A stretch of DNA of 64,000 bases from Micromonospora chalcea (GCF_002926165.1 NZ_MAGP01000075.1:41042-105041); one strand, 5' to 3'. Shown: positions 51,831 through 61,237, counted from the first letter of the stretch. Notes: a model not told the origin generated them from the letters alone. Made by a program: numbers and translations.

Positions 51831-52709
51831 ATGGAGACGACGATCGGCACGGCGGGCCTGCCCGCGGTCCTCGACCTGCCGGCCGCGCCGGTACGGGGAG
51901 GCCTGGTGGTGCTGCACGGCTCGCACGCCGGGCAGCGTTCCCATTTCCTGTACGCGCACCTGGCCCGGCTGCTGCCCAGGGCCGGGATCGCGGTGCTGCG
52001 CTACGACCGCCGCCCCCGCGTCGACGGGCACGACGTGCCGCTGGCCGACCAGGCCGACGACGCCTCCGCCGCGCTCACCGAGCTGCGCCGGCACGTCGGG
52101 GCGGTCCCGGTCGGGTTGTGGGGGTTCAGCCAGGGCGCGTGGGCGGCGGCGCTGACCGCCACCCGGCACCCGGTTGACTTCCTGGTCCTGGTCGGTTGCA
52201 GCGGGGTGAGCCCCGCGAGGCAGATGCGCTACGGCACCGCTGAGCAGTTGCGCCGGCACGGGTACGGGCCGGCCGACGTGGTTGAGCTGACCCGGCTGCG
52301 CGCGCTCGCCGAGGACTACCTGCGCGGCGACGTGCCACGCGCGGTGGCGCAGGCGGAGCTGGACGTCGCCGTGCGCCACCCCTGGTTCCCACTGGCGTCC
52401 CTGCCCGAGGAACTGCCCGCCACGCCCGGCACGTGGACCGACATGGACTACGACCCGGCGCCGGTGCTGGCGCGGCTGACCTGCCCGGTGCTGCTCTGCT
52501 GGGGCGAGACGGACGCCTGGATCCCGATCGAGGACAGCCTCGCGGTGTGGCGGCGGGCGGCCCGCGACGCCGAGCTGACGGTGGCCCGGCTGGCGGGCTG
52601 CGACCACGCGCCCACGCTCGGCGAGGGTGAGGACCTGGACAGTGTCAGCCCGCAGTACGAGCGGGTGCTGTTGGGCTGGCTGGACCGCCTGCTGCCGCCG
52701 GCCGGCTGA
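51831..52709 (+). CDS. Alpha/beta hydrolase
   Basis: A 292-residue alpha/beta hydrolase. The nucleophile elbow is GFSQG with Ser100. The acidic residue is likely in CWGETDAWIP and the histidine in GCDHAPTLG. LVVLHGSHAGQRSHF gives the HG oxyanion loop. No signal peptide. It may act on an ester or peptide. The start, METTIGTAGLP, is the first good one after non-coding upstream frame. Confidence 0.87.
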   Translation: METTIGTAGLPAVLDLPAAPVRGGLVVLHGSHAGQRSHFLYAHLARLLPRAGIAVLRYDRRPRVDGHDVPLADQADDASAALTELRRHVGAVPVGLWGFSQGAWAAALTATRHPVDFLVLVGCSGVSPARQMRYGTAEQLRRHGYGPADVVELTRLRALAEDYLRGDVPRAVAQAELDVAVRHPWFPLASLPEELPATPGTWTDMDYDPAPVLARLTCPVLLCWGETDAWIPIEDSLAVWRRAARDAELTVARLAGCDHAPTLGEGEDLDSVSPQYERVLLGWLDRLLPPAG

Positions 52710-52763
52710 GCGGGCTGCCGGTTCCGCCTCCAATTCTCCGCGCGCCGCGCCGCCGCCGACGGC

Positions 52764-52769
52764 TAGCCT
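52764..52769 (+). promoter_or_regulatory. -10 element for a probably leaderless gene
   Basis: TAGCCT, seven bases before the ATG at 52777, without a Shine-Dalgarno sequence. Confidence 0.4.
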
Positions 52770-52776
52770 GCCGGGC

Positions 52777-53193
52777 ATGGATGCCGCGCTGCCCACGTTC
52801 GAGTTCGCCTTCCCCGGCCCGCTGCGCGACCAGCTCGTCGCCGCGGTGCTCGACGGGAGCAAGACCACCACTACCGCGCTGGTCCAGGACTACGAGATCG
52901 ACGGCGAGCCGCTGCCGGCCGTCGGCAGCCGCTCGGCGGTCATCGACTCCGACAGCCGGCCGGTGGCGGTGATCGAGCTGGTCGAGGTCCGCGTCGCCCG
53001 CCTCGGCGACGTCGATCTCGACCACGCGCGGGACGAGGGCGAGGGCTACGAGTCGGTCGCCGCCTGGCGGGCCGGCCACGAGCGGTTCTGGCACGGCGAG
53101 GACTACCGCGGCTGGCTCGGCGACCCCACGTTCACCGTCGACGACGACACCATGGCCGTGCTGGAACGCTTCCGCCTGGTCGAGACGCTCTGA
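52777..53193 (+). CDS. ASCH-domain protein
   Basis: A 138-residue protein of the ASCH family, related to the PUA fold. Indicators are an N-terminal FEFAFPGPLRDQLVAAVLDG, GSKTTTTALVQDYE (the conserved G-x-K-x-x-T), VIELVEVRVARLGDVD, and a W-rich AAWRAGHERFWHG. It probably binds RNA or nucleotides. Its function is not known. It is a single-gene unit facing the CoA-transferase gene. Confidence 0.85.
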   Translation: MDAALPTFEFAFPGPLRDQLVAAVLDGSKTTTTALVQDYEIDGEPLPAVGSRSAVIDSDSRPVAVIELVEVRVARLGDVDLDHARDEGEGYESVAAWRAGHERFWHGEDYRGWLGDPTFTVDDDTMAVLERFRLVETL

Positions 53194-53209
53194 CGGCGGC
53201 CCGCGTGGC

Positions 53210-54337
53210 TCACTCGGCGGCGAGCCAGGCGCGCAGCGCCGCACCGTGCTCGTCCAGCTCCGGGGGCGGCAGCTCGTAGCGCGGCGGGGTGCCGGACAGG
53301 CCGATCGGGTTGCGGATCCCCGGCACGCCGCCGGTCGTCGCCACCGGCTCCAGGCCCAGCCTCTGCGCCAGCGCCACCCCCTCGGCCACCGAGTTGATCG
53401 GGCTGCACGGCACGCCCGCCGCGCGCAGTTCGCCGAACCACTCCGCGCTGCCGCGCTGGGACAGCGCCGCCACCAGCAGCGGCCGCAGCTCGTCGCGGTG
53501 CGCGACGCGGTCGGCGTTGCGCCGGAACCGCGCGTCGCCGGCCAGCTCCGGCACGCCCAGCACCCGGCAGAGGGTACGGAACTGCCCGTCGTTGCCGGCG
53601 ATCACCACCAGTTCGCCGTCGGCGGTGGGCAGCGGCTCGTACGGCACGATGCTCGGGTGCGCGTTGCCCATCCGGTGCGGCTGCGCGGCCCCGGCCACGT
53701 GCGCGCTGGTGTGGTTGACCAGCCCGGACAGCGCCGACGAGAGCAGGTCCACCGTGACGTGCTGCCCGCGCCCGGTCTCCTCGCGGTGCCGCAGCGCGGC
53801 CAGGATCCCGACCGCCGCGTGCAGCCCGGCGATCACGTCGAACACCGCGACACCGGCCTTGTAGGGCGGGCCGTCCGCGTCCCCGGTGAGGCTCATCAAC
53901 CCGGCGGCGGCCTGCACCATCAGGTCGTACCCGGGCAGGTCGGCGCCCCCGGCAGCGCCGAAACCGCTGATCGAGGCGTACACCAGGCGGGCGTTGCGGG
54001 CGGTGACCGTGTCGTGGTCGAGGCCGACGCGGCGCAGCGCGCCCGGCCGGAAGTTCTGGATCAGCACGTCGGCCCGGTCGGCCAGCCGGTGCGCCAGCGT
54101 CAGGTCGCCGGGGTCGGTCAGGTCGAGCACCAGTGAGCGCTTGTTGCGGTTGACCGCCAGGTAGTAGGTGGAGACGTCGTCGCGGACCGGGGGCCGCCAG
54201 CCGCGGGTGTCGTCGCCGCCCGGTGACTCCACCTTGACCACGTCCGCGCCGAGGTCCGCCAGGAGCATCGTCGCGTACGGTCCGGCGAGGATGCGGGAGA
54301 AGTCGGCGACCAGCACCCCGTGCAACGGACCCGACAT
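53210..54337 (-). CDS. CaiB/BaiF-family (type III) CoA transferase
   Basis: A 375-residue class III CoA transferase. The start HGVLVADFSRILAGPYATMLLADLGADVVKVESPGGDDTRGW is the family signature. LPGYDLMVQAAAGLMSLTG holds the catalytic aspartate (in YDLMVQA), followed by RGQHVTVDLLSSALSG. It moves CoA between carboxylic acids. It diverges from the malonyl-CoA synthetase gene, so the two may form a route for using a dicarboxylic acid. Confidence 0.9.
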   Translation of the reverse strand: MSGPLHGVLVADFSRILAGPYATMLLADLGADVVKVESPGGDDTRGWRPPVRDDVSTYYLAVNRNKRSLVLDLTDPGDLTLAHRLADRADVLIQNFRPGALRRVGLDHDTVTARNARLVYASISGFGAAGGADLPGYDLMVQAAAGLMSLTGDADGPPYKAGVAVFDVIAGLHAAVGILAALRHREETGRGQHVTVDLLSSALSGLVNHTSAHVAGAAQPHRMGNAHPSIVPYEPLPTADGELVVIAGNDGQFRTLCRVLGVPELAGDARFRRNADRVAHRDELRPLLVAALSQRGSAEWFGELRAAGVPCSPINSVAEGVALAQRLGLEPVATTGGVPGIRNPIGLSGTPPRYELPPPELDEHGAALRAWLAAE

Positions 54338-54450
54338 GCCGACCCCTCTCTCGCCGCCGACCACGATGACACATTCCTGACGGCCCAGCCGGCCGGGGTG
54401 GCCCGTCCGGCTACGGTCGCCTCGGGGACGTACCGGGAAAGGGGTTGCCC

Positions 54451-55851
54451 GTGCCGCTGCTCAGCCGGCTCGCCGAAGCCACCGACGAGCGCCCGGGCGC
54501 GATCCGGGTGCAGGACCGCTCGCTGTCCTGGGTGGAGCTGCGCCGGGCGGCCACCGCGGTCGCCGACGACCTGCGCGGCGCGGCCCGGGTGGCGGTGCCC
54601 GCGACGGCGAGCCTGGAGACGGTGATCGGCGTGGTCGGCGGGCTGCTCGCCGGCGCGGCGGTGGTGCCGGTGCCGCCCGACGCCGGGCCGATGGAACGCG
54701 ACCACATCCTGCGCGACTCCGGCGCGGAGGTGCTGCTGGCGGCGCCGGGCACACGGGAAGCCCATTCGCCGCCGCTCGTGCCGCTGGACCTGGCTCGGCG
54801 CTCGGACACCAGCCATCCCGAGCCCGACCCGGCGGCCACCGCGCTGATCCTCTACACCAGCGGCACCACCGGCGCGCCCAAGGGCGCGATGCTGTCCCGC
54901 CGCGCGGTCGCCGCCTGCCTGGACGGGCTCGCCGACGCCTGGGCGTGGACGCCGGACGACGTGCTGGTCCACGGGCTGCCGCTGTTCCACGTGCACGGGC
55001 TGGTGCTGGGCGTGCTCGGCCCGCTGCGCGTCGGCAGCCGCCTGCGCCACGTCGGCCGTCCCCACCCCGAGCGGTACGCGGCGGCGGGCGGCTCGCTGTA
55101 CTTCGGCGTACCCACGATCTGGTCGCGGATCGCGGCGCAACCCGCGGCGGCGCGGGCGCTGCGCGGCGCCCGGCTGCTCGTGTCCGGCAGCGCGGCGCTG
55201 CCCGATCCGGTCTTCGCGGCGCTGGCCGGGCTGACCGGGCACCGGCCGCTGGAGCGGTACGGCATGACCGAGACGCTCGTGACGGTGAGCGCCCGCGCGG
55301 ACGGTCCCCGGCGGCCCGGCACCGTGGGTGTGCCGCTGCCCGGCGTGCACACGCGGGTGCGGGACGAGCACGGCGACCCGCTGCCGGCGGACGGCGCGGC
55401 CATGGGTGAGCTGCAGGTACGCGGCGGCACGCTGTTCGACGGTTACCTGAACCGGCCGGACGCCGACGCAGCCGGTCGCACCGCCGACGGCTGGTTCCGC
55501 ACCGGCGACGTCGCCACGGTCGACCCGGACGGCGTCCACCGCATCGTCGGCCGGGCCGCCACCGACCTGATCAAGAGCGGCGGGTACCGGATCGGGGCCG
55601 GCGAGGTGGAGGACGAGCTGCTGGCCCACCCGGGTGTGCGGGAGGCGGCGGTGGTCGGCACGCCCCACCCCGACCTGGGGCAGCAGGTGACCGCGTACGT
55701 GGTCGGCGACGGCGTGGCCGAGGCCGAGCTGATCGACTTCGTGGCGCGGCACCTGTCCGCGCACAAGCGTCCCCGGCAGGTGCGGCTGGTCGGCGCGCTG
55801 CCCCGCAACGCGATGGGCAAGGTGCAGAAGACCCTGCTGACCGAGGCGTGA
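54451..55851 (+). CDS. matB: Malonyl-CoA synthetase (MatB-like acyl-CoA synthetase)
   Basis: A 466-residue acyl-CoA synthetase close to Streptomyces MatB. The AMP-binding motif is ILYTSGTTGAPKGAMLSR. GLPLFHVHGLVLGVLGPLRVG is diagnostic of the MatB group, followed by LERYGMTETLV, GWFRTGDVA and the C-terminal LPRNAMGKVQKTLL lysine. It makes malonyl- or methylmalonyl-CoA from the free acid, feeding fatty-acid or polyketide synthesis. A GTG start with GGGAAAGGGG upstream is preferred over a TTG two codons earlier. Confidence 0.88.
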   Translation: MPLLSRLAEATDERPGAIRVQDRSLSWVELRRAATAVADDLRGAARVAVPATASLETVIGVVGGLLAGAAVVPVPPDAGPMERDHILRDSGAEVLLAAPGTREAHSPPLVPLDLARRSDTSHPEPDPAATALILYTSGTTGAPKGAMLSRRAVAACLDGLADAWAWTPDDVLVHGLPLFHVHGLVLGVLGPLRVGSRLRHVGRPHPERYAAAGGSLYFGVPTIWSRIAAQPAAARALRGARLLVSGSAALPDPVFAALAGLTGHRPLERYGMTETLVTVSARADGPRRPGTVGVPLPGVHTRVRDEHGDPLPADGAAMGELQVRGGTLFDGYLNRPDADAAGRTADGWFRTGDVATVDPDGVHRIVGRAATDLIKSGGYRIGAGEVEDELLAHPGVREAAVVGTPHPDLGQQVTAYVVGDGVAEAELIDFVARHLSAHKRPRQVRLVGALPRNAMGKVQKTLLTEA

Positions 55852-55860
55852 GTGGCCCTC

Positions 55861-56961
55861 TCAGCGGGCCGCTGCCGCGCGGCGGACCTGACGGCGGGCC
55901 TCGTCCGCCGGCACGCCTGTGGCACGCAGCAGGTCGTTGGCGACCGTCCGCAACTGCGAGACCACGATGGTGCCGGAGAAGCCGATGTCCTGCCGGCACG
56001 CCTCGCCCGCGTCGCGGACCGCGCGCAGCACCCGCTCCCGGGCGGCGACCGGCTCCTCGGCGGCCAGGAACGCCCGGTGCAGCAGCCGGATCGCCGCGCT
56101 GAAGTGCTCCAGCGCGGCGGGCAGGTGCGGCGGCACCGGCTCCCGGTCCCGCAGCGCGGTGCCGATCCGGCGCACCATGCCCCGGCTGTTGCGGAACGCC
56201 CGGTCCAGGTGCTCGGCGCCGTGCCGGTACGCGGCCAGGGCCCGCCGTCGCCGCCAGCGCACCGGGGAGAACCGGACCACCTCGTCGGCGGCGGTGACCA
56301 TCTCGTCGATCCGGTCCAGTTCCGTCTCGGCGGCGCGCATCCGGGCCAGCACCTCGTCGGCCGCCCGCACGTCGGCGTGTGCCAGGGCCTCCGCCGACGC
56401 GGTCATCTGGCACGCGAACGTGTCGAGCGCCGGATCGGCGACGCGGCGGACCGCGCGCAGCGGGTTCAGCGGCGCGATCACCAGCACCACGAGCAGGCCG
56501 ACCACGCCGCCGACGAGCGCGTTGACGGTCCGGGGCAGCTCCAGGTCGGGCGACACCGGGGTCAGCGTGGCGACCAGCACCGCCGTACCGCCGGCCTGGG
56601 TGACGAGCGCGCCGGTGCCCCGGACGAGCACCGCCGCGGAGACCGCCAGGAACACGATCACGCCGGTCTGCCACGGGCCGGTGCCGAAGAGATGGATCAG
56701 CAGGTCGCCGACGACGATGCCGAGGACGACACCGACCACCAGTTCCACGGTGCGCCGGGTGCGGTTGCCGAGCGAGGCGGCGATGACGCTCACCGCCGCG
56801 GCCGGCGCGAACGTCGGGTCGGGGTTGCCGAGCACCTCGCGGGCCACCGTCCAGGCCAGCGCGGCGGCCAGGCCGGCCTGGACCGCCACCAGGAAGTACG
56901 TCCGCAGCCTCCGGCGGCTGGACCGCCCGACGTCGCGCACCCGGTCGACGGCATCCCGCAT
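55861..56961 (-). CDS. FUSC-family (aromatic acid exporter-like) membrane protein
   Basis: A 366-residue membrane protein. An N-terminal block of about six helices (FLVAVQAGLAAALAWTVA, FAPAAAVSVIAASLG, VELVVGVVLGIVVGDLLI, GVIVFLAVSAAVLV, NALVGGVVGLLVVLVI) is followed by a long cytosolic helical domain, as in FUSC/AaeB-like proteins. It probably exports an organic acid, but the substrate is unknown. It converges closely with the MatB gene, ten bases apart. Confidence 0.85.
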   Translation of the reverse strand: MRDAVDRVRDVGRSSRRRLRTYFLVAVQAGLAAALAWTVAREVLGNPDPTFAPAAAVSVIAASLGNRTRRTVELVVGVVLGIVVGDLLIHLFGTGPWQTGVIVFLAVSAAVLVRGTGALVTQAGGTAVLVATLTPVSPDLELPRTVNALVGGVVGLLVVLVIAPLNPLRAVRRVADPALDTFACQMTASAEALAHADVRAADEVLARMRAAETELDRIDEMVTAADEVVRFSPVRWRRRRALAAYRHGAEHLDRAFRNSRGMVRRIGTALRDREPVPPHLPAALEHFSAAIRLLHRAFLAAEEPVAARERVLRAVRDAGEACRQDIGFSGTIVVSQLRTVANDLLRATGVPADEARRQVRRAAAAR

Positions 56962-56994
56962 GCGCCCGGGTACCCGCGGTCGCCCGCCCGAACC

Positions 56995-57372
56995 TCACCC
57001 CGGGTACGCCATCGTGCCGGTCAGCGCCACCACTCCGGGCAGCCGGGTGTCCTGGCGCAGGAACTGCACCACCACCGGGACCGGGGAACGCAGCACGCAG
57101 CCGTACGGGCGGTCCAGCCGCACCGCCTCCGGGTCGATCAGGTCGTTCACCCGTACGTGCCGGATCCGGCGGGCGCCAACCAGTAGCCGGTACGGTCCGA
57201 CCGGTTCGGCGTCCTGGTAGTAGAAGTCCAGCTCCAGCTCGGCGTCCTCGTCGGTGGCGTTGAGCACGCAGAGCTGGTCGAAGGCGGTGAACGCCGGTTC
57301 CGGGCCGTGCGCGGGGAACGGCACGTGCCCGCCCGGCACCACCCAGACCCGGGCGCCGACCGGCGCGCTCAC
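56995..57372 (-). CDS. Sensory rhodopsin transducer-like (ASRT) protein
   Basis: A 125-residue beta-rich protein of the Anabaena sensory rhodopsin transducer (PF07100) family: GARVWVVPGGHVPFP, then AFDQLCVLNATDEDAELELDFYYQ, then VGARRIRHVRVNDL and VVQFLRQDTR. Relatives form tetramers and in Anabaena contact a rhodopsin, but most bacterial members have no rhodopsin nearby. None is in this window, so a sugar-binding or regulatory role is more likely. The GTG start overlaps the oxidase stop by four bases. Confidence 0.8.
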   Translation of the reverse strand: MSAPVGARVWVVPGGHVPFPAHGPEPAFTAFDQLCVLNATDEDAELELDFYYQDAEPVGPYRLLVGARRIRHVRVNDLIDPEAVRLDRPYGCVLRSPVPVVVQFLRQDTRLPGVVALTGTMAYPG

Positions 57373-58571
57373 GACTCCTCCAGCAGCCGGGCCAGGTCCG
57401 GGGTGAGGAACACCCCGTCCGGGTCGAGCCGGCGGCGCACCGCCTGGAAGTCGTCCCAGCGGGGATAGAGGGGACGCAGCTCCCGCGCGCCGAGCCAGTG
57501 CTTCTTGCCCCAGTGCGGGCGTCCGCCGTAGTGCCGGAACACCGCCTCCATGTCCCGGAAGTACTCGTCGTACGGCAGCGAGGTGTTCTGCAGGCAGGCG
57601 ATCGTGGTGGTGGGGCGGCCGTAGGCGTTGCTGAGCCAGATGTCGTCGGCGGCGATGGTGCGGACCAGGACCCGCCAGGCGGCCACCCGGCGGTGCCCGG
57701 CGGGCACCCGGCGGCGCACCTCGGCGAAGCAGGCCGGGAACGCCTCCGACGGCAGCATGTACTCGATCTCCTCGAAGCGCAGCTCCCGGTGCCGGGGAAT
57801 GGTGCGGTGGGTGGGCCCGACCTGGCTCTGCCGCGGCTCGCCGTCCGGCAGCCGGGGCTGTGCCCGGTCCGGCGCGGCGTCCGTGTCGGTGCGGTTGATC
57901 ACCCGGATCTGCGTCTGGTCGCTGCGCGGGTACCAGTAGAAGTCCATGTTGCGGTTGGTGTGCTGCAGCACGGCGAGGTGGTCCAGGGTCCAGTCCAGGT
58001 GCGCGCACCAGGAGCGGCGGTGCAGTTGGTAGGTCGGCTGCACGTCGAGCGTGACCTGGGTGACCACGCCGAGCGCGCCGAGGGAGAGGCGCACCGCCGG
58101 CAGCAGCTCCGGGTTGCGCCGCGCGTCGACGTCCAGCACGTCGCCGGTGCCGGTGACCAGGCGCACGCCGGTGACCTGGGTGCTCAGGTTCCCAAATCCG
58201 ATGCCGGTGCCGTGGGTGCCGGTGGCGGTCGCCCCAGCGATCGACTGGTAGTCGACGTCGCCCAGGTTGTCCATGGCCAGCCCGGCGTCGTAGAGCCCTT
58301 CGCCCAGCGCCCGCAGCTTCGTGCCGGCCCACGCGGTCGCGACCCGCCCGTCGTCGGAGATCACCCCGGCCATCCGGTCCAGGCTCAGCAGGATCCCGTC
58401 GGTACGCACCAGCGGGCTGGACGAGTGCCCCGAGCCGACCGGCCGGACGGTCGCGCGCGTGGCCCGGGCACGGCGCACCAGGTCGCACACCTCGGCCTCG
58501 TCGGCCGGCTCGGCCCGGTCCGCCGGTGTAAAGCGGAGACTGCCGGACCAGTTCACGAACTCGCGTGTCAC
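57369..58571 (-). CDS. FAD-linked D-arabinono-1,4-lactone oxidase-like enzyme
   Basis: A 400-residue FAD-dependent aldonolactone oxidase. The PCMH-type FAD domain shows VRPVGSGHSSSPLVRTDG (GSGHS, flavin-linking histidine), then NLGDVDYQSIAGATATGTHGTG. The ALO domain ends in PHWGKKHWLGARELRPLYPRWDDF. It oxidises a sugar lactone or alditol with oxygen. The GTG start has GGAGGGG upstream. It diverges from the GH15 gene and overlaps the ASRT-like gene. Confidence 0.9.
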   Translation of the reverse strand: MTREFVNWSGSLRFTPADRAEPADEAEVCDLVRRARATRATVRPVGSGHSSSPLVRTDGILLSLDRMAGVISDDGRVATAWAGTKLRALGEGLYDAGLAMDNLGDVDYQSIAGATATGTHGTGIGFGNLSTQVTGVRLVTGTGDVLDVDARRNPELLPAVRLSLGALGVVTQVTLDVQPTYQLHRRSWCAHLDWTLDHLAVLQHTNRNMDFYWYPRSDQTQIRVINRTDTDAAPDRAQPRLPDGEPRQSQVGPTHRTIPRHRELRFEEIEYMLPSEAFPACFAEVRRRVPAGHRRVAAWRVLVRTIAADDIWLSNAYGRPTTTIACLQNTSLPYDEYFRDMEAVFRHYGGRPHWGKKHWLGARELRPLYPRWDDFQAVRRRLDPDGVFLTPDLARLLEES

Positions 58572-58623
58572 AGCGGCCCCTCCCCGGCCCGCTTACCCGT
58601 GCCCGCGCCGGGTAGTCACCGCC

Positions 58624-60450
58624 GTGTCCGAGCCGCCGCTGTCGTTCCCGCCGATCGACGCGTACGCGTTCCTGTCCGACACGCACACCACGGCGCTCGT
58701 CGCACCGGACGGGGCGGTCGAGTGGTTCTGCGTACCGGACGCGGCGGGCGACGCGGTCGCGGCCCGGCTGCTCGACCGGGACACCGGCGGCCGGTTCACG
58801 CTCACCGTCGCCGGCTGCCCGGCGCCGCGGCGCCGCTACCGGCCGGACACGCTGGTGCTGGAGAACGACTGGGCCGCCCCGTCCGGCGCGGCGGCCGGCG
58901 AGGACCTGCTCGCGGTCCGGCCCGGCGCCGCCGACCGGCCGATCCACGCCGAGCGGGCGCTGGTGCGCCGGCTGCGAATCACCGACGGTGTGCTGCGGGT
59001 CCGCGCCGAGCTGACGCCCCGGCCCGGGTACGGGGCACGCCCGGTGCGCTGGCGGCGCGACGGTAACGGCTGGCACGCCGACGGCACGCCGCTGCGGCTG
59101 CGCACCGACCTGCCGGTCACCGTCGAGGACGGCACGCTCGTCGCCGAGGCGGAGCTGCGCGCCGGGCAGGACGCGACGCTGCTTCTCGGGTACGCCGACC
59201 CGGTGCCCGCCCTCGCCGACGCCGAGGAGCTGACCGAGCGGACCGCCGACAGCTGGCGGGCGTGGTCGGCGCGCGGCGACTACACGGGCTTCGCGGCCGG
59301 GGCGGTCCGGCACAGCGCCCTGGTGCTGCGCGGCCTGTCCTACGACGAGACCGGCGCGCTGCTGGCCGCCCCGACCACATCGCTGCCCGAGGAGATCGGC
59401 GGGGTCCGCAACTGGGACTACCGCTTCACCTGGCACCGGGACGCGGCGCTGCTGCTGCTCGCGCTGCTCCGCCTGGGCCACGCCGAGGAGGGCCGCCGCT
59501 ATCTGCGGTTCCTGCTCGGCATCTGCGCGCGGCAGCATCCGCTCGCGCCGCTCGTCGGCATCCACGGCCACGCCACCGAGGAGCGTGAGCTGCCGCACCT
59601 GTCCGGCTACGCCGGCTCGGCGCCGGTGCGGGTCGGCAACGAGGCGGCGAACCAGATCCAGTTCGACACGTACGGGCACATCCTCGACGCGGCGCTTGCC
59701 TACCAGCTGCTCACCGGCGAGCTGACCGGCCCGCAGTGGGCGCTGCTGCGGCGGCACGTCGAGACCATGGCGGAGCGCTGGCGGGAACCGGACCACGGGG
59801 TGTGGGAGATCCGCGGCCCGTGCCGGCACTACGTCTACTCGAAGGTGATGACCTGGGTCTGCCTGGACCGGGGCATCCGCCTCGCCGGGCTGCTCGGCGA
59901 CGGCGCCGCGCCGGTGGACCGGTGGCGCCGGGAACGTGACGCGCTGCACGCCGAGGTGCTCGACCGCGGGTACGACGAGCGCGCCGGCAGTTTCGTCATG
60001 GCGTACGGCGGGACCGAGCCGGACGCCTCGCTGCTGCGGATGCCGCTCGTCGGGTTCCTGCCCGGCGACGACGCCCGGGTGGTCGCCACCGTCGAACGGA
60101 TCCGCGCCGACCTCGCCGTCGCGCCCGACCTGATCCGGCGCTACCGGGCCGACGACGGGCTGCCCGGCACCGAGGGGGCGTTCCTGCTCTGCTCCTTCGA
60201 GCTGGTCTCGGCGCTGGTACTGGCCGGCCGGCACGGCGAGGCGCGGGACATCTTCGACCGGCTGGCCGGCCGGGCCGGGCCGCTCGGCCTGCATCCGGAG
60301 GAACGCGCGCCCGACGGCACGGCGCTGGGCAACTTCCTGCAAGCGTTCACCCATCTGGCACTGATCGAGGCTGCGCTGAACCTGGACTCGGCGGGCGACC
60401 GGGACGCGCTGCACGCGTGGGCGGAACGGTCAGCGGCCGCGGCGGCGTGA
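58624..60450 (+). CDS. Glycoside hydrolase family 15 protein
   Basis: A 608-residue GH15 enzyme of the bacterial trehalase/glucoamylase type. An N-terminal beta-sandwich (to about 235) precedes an (alpha/alpha)6 barrel with GGVRNWDYRFTWHRDAAL, REPDHGVWEIRG (a likely catalytic Glu), YSKVMTWVCLDRGIR and PGTEGAFLLCSFELV. No signal peptide, so it is cytosolic. The likely substrates are trehalose or alpha-glucans. Mycobacterial members of this group are trehalases. I chose the GTG giving SEPPLSFPPIDAYAF. Confidence 0.9.
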   Translation: MSEPPLSFPPIDAYAFLSDTHTTALVAPDGAVEWFCVPDAAGDAVAARLLDRDTGGRFTLTVAGCPAPRRRYRPDTLVLENDWAAPSGAAAGEDLLAVRPGAADRPIHAERALVRRLRITDGVLRVRAELTPRPGYGARPVRWRRDGNGWHADGTPLRLRTDLPVTVEDGTLVAEAELRAGQDATLLLGYADPVPALADAEELTERTADSWRAWSARGDYTGFAAGAVRHSALVLRGLSYDETGALLAAPTTSLPEEIGGVRNWDYRFTWHRDAALLLLALLRLGHAEEGRRYLRFLLGICARQHPLAPLVGIHGHATEERELPHLSGYAGSAPVRVGNEAANQIQFDTYGHILDAALAYQLLTGELTGPQWALLRRHVETMAERWREPDHGVWEIRGPCRHYVYSKVMTWVCLDRGIRLAGLLGDGAAPVDRWRRERDALHAEVLDRGYDERAGSFVMAYGGTEPDASLLRMPLVGFLPGDDARVVATVERIRADLAVAPDLIRRYRADDGLPGTEGAFLLCSFELVSALVLAGRHGEARDIFDRLAGRAGPLGLHPEERAPDGTALGNFLQAFTHLALIEAALNLDSAGDRDALHAWAERSAAAAA

Positions 60451-60499
60451 CCGGCACCCCGCCGGGAACCAGCGCGCCCCTCCCGACGACTATCCCTGT

Positions 60500-61237
60500 A
60501 TGGCGTGTGAGCAGTGGCGGGAAATCCTGTCGGCACAGCTGGACGGTGAGGCGTCCCGCTCGGAGATCGAGGCGGCCGAGGCGCACCTGACCGGCTGCGC
60601 CGGCTGCCGGGGCTGGTTCGACTCGGCCGCGGCGGTCACCCGGCGGGCCCGTACGCAGCTCGCCCCGCGCGTACCCGACCTGGTCGACGCGGTGCTCGCC
60701 GCCGCGCCGCCGCCCCGGCCGAGCCGCCGCCAGCGGATCGCGCTCGGACTACGCGGGGCGCTCGGGTTGCTCGGCGCGGTGCAGCTCGTGCTCGGCCTGG
60801 CCCAGATCGGCCGGGAGGCGGTCGTCGCACACGCCCACACCTCCGGCCAGCACCTGTGGCACGAGTCGGCGGCGTGGAACGTAGCAGTCGGCGCCGGGTT
60901 CCTCTACGTGGCGGCACGCCGGACCACGCCGTCCGGCCTGCTGCCGATGCTCAGCGCGTTCGTCGCCACGCTGGTGCTGCTGTCGGTGAACGACCTGATC
61001 ACCGGTCAGGTCGCGATGACCCGGCTGGTCAGCCACGGCTTCCTGCTGGTCGGCTGGGCCGTGATGCTGGTGCTGTCCCGGCCGGGCTGGCGCCCCGGCG
61101 ACACGCCGCCCGGGCGGGGCCGGTCGAGCGGATCGCGGTGGGCGCTGCGCACCGAGGAACCGGCCGCGCCGGCGCCGCTGCGGCTGGTGCAGCCGGGCCC
61201 GTACCCCGCCCAGGCCCGCAACCGGCGCGCGGCCTGA
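60500..61237 (+). CDS. zf-HC2 anti-sigma-like membrane protein
   Basis: A 245-residue protein. Residues about 3-38 give the zinc-finger-like anti-sigma motif C-x(n)-AHLTGCAGCRGWFD. About four transmembrane helices follow (GALGLLGAVQLVLGLAQIG, WNVAVGAGFLYVAA, LPMLSAFVATLVLLSVNDL, GFLLVGWAVMLVLS). It lies end-to-end with the SigC-like gene, the usual neighbour in actinomycetes, so it is the likely regulator of that sigma factor. The start has no ribosome site and may be leaderless. Confidence 0.85.
   Translation: MACEQWREILSAQLDGEASRSEIEAAEAHLTGCAGCRGWFDSAAAVTRRARTQLAPRVPDLVDAVLAAAPPPRPSRRQRIALGLRGALGLLGAVQLVLGLAQIGREAVVAHAHTSGQHLWHESAAWNVAVGAGFLYVAARRTTPSGLLPMLSAFVATLVLLSVNDLITGQVAMTRLVSHGFLLVGWAVMLVLSRPGWRPGDTPPGRGRSSGSRWALRTEEPAAPAPLRLVQPGPYPAQARNRRAA

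Noticed and set aside
56995..60414. A 1139-codon open frame on the minus strand opposite the GH15 gene
   Set aside because: Its composition is Arg/Gly/Pro/Val-rich without any domain except its last 125 codons, which are the separate ASRT-like gene. High GC leaves antisense frames open.
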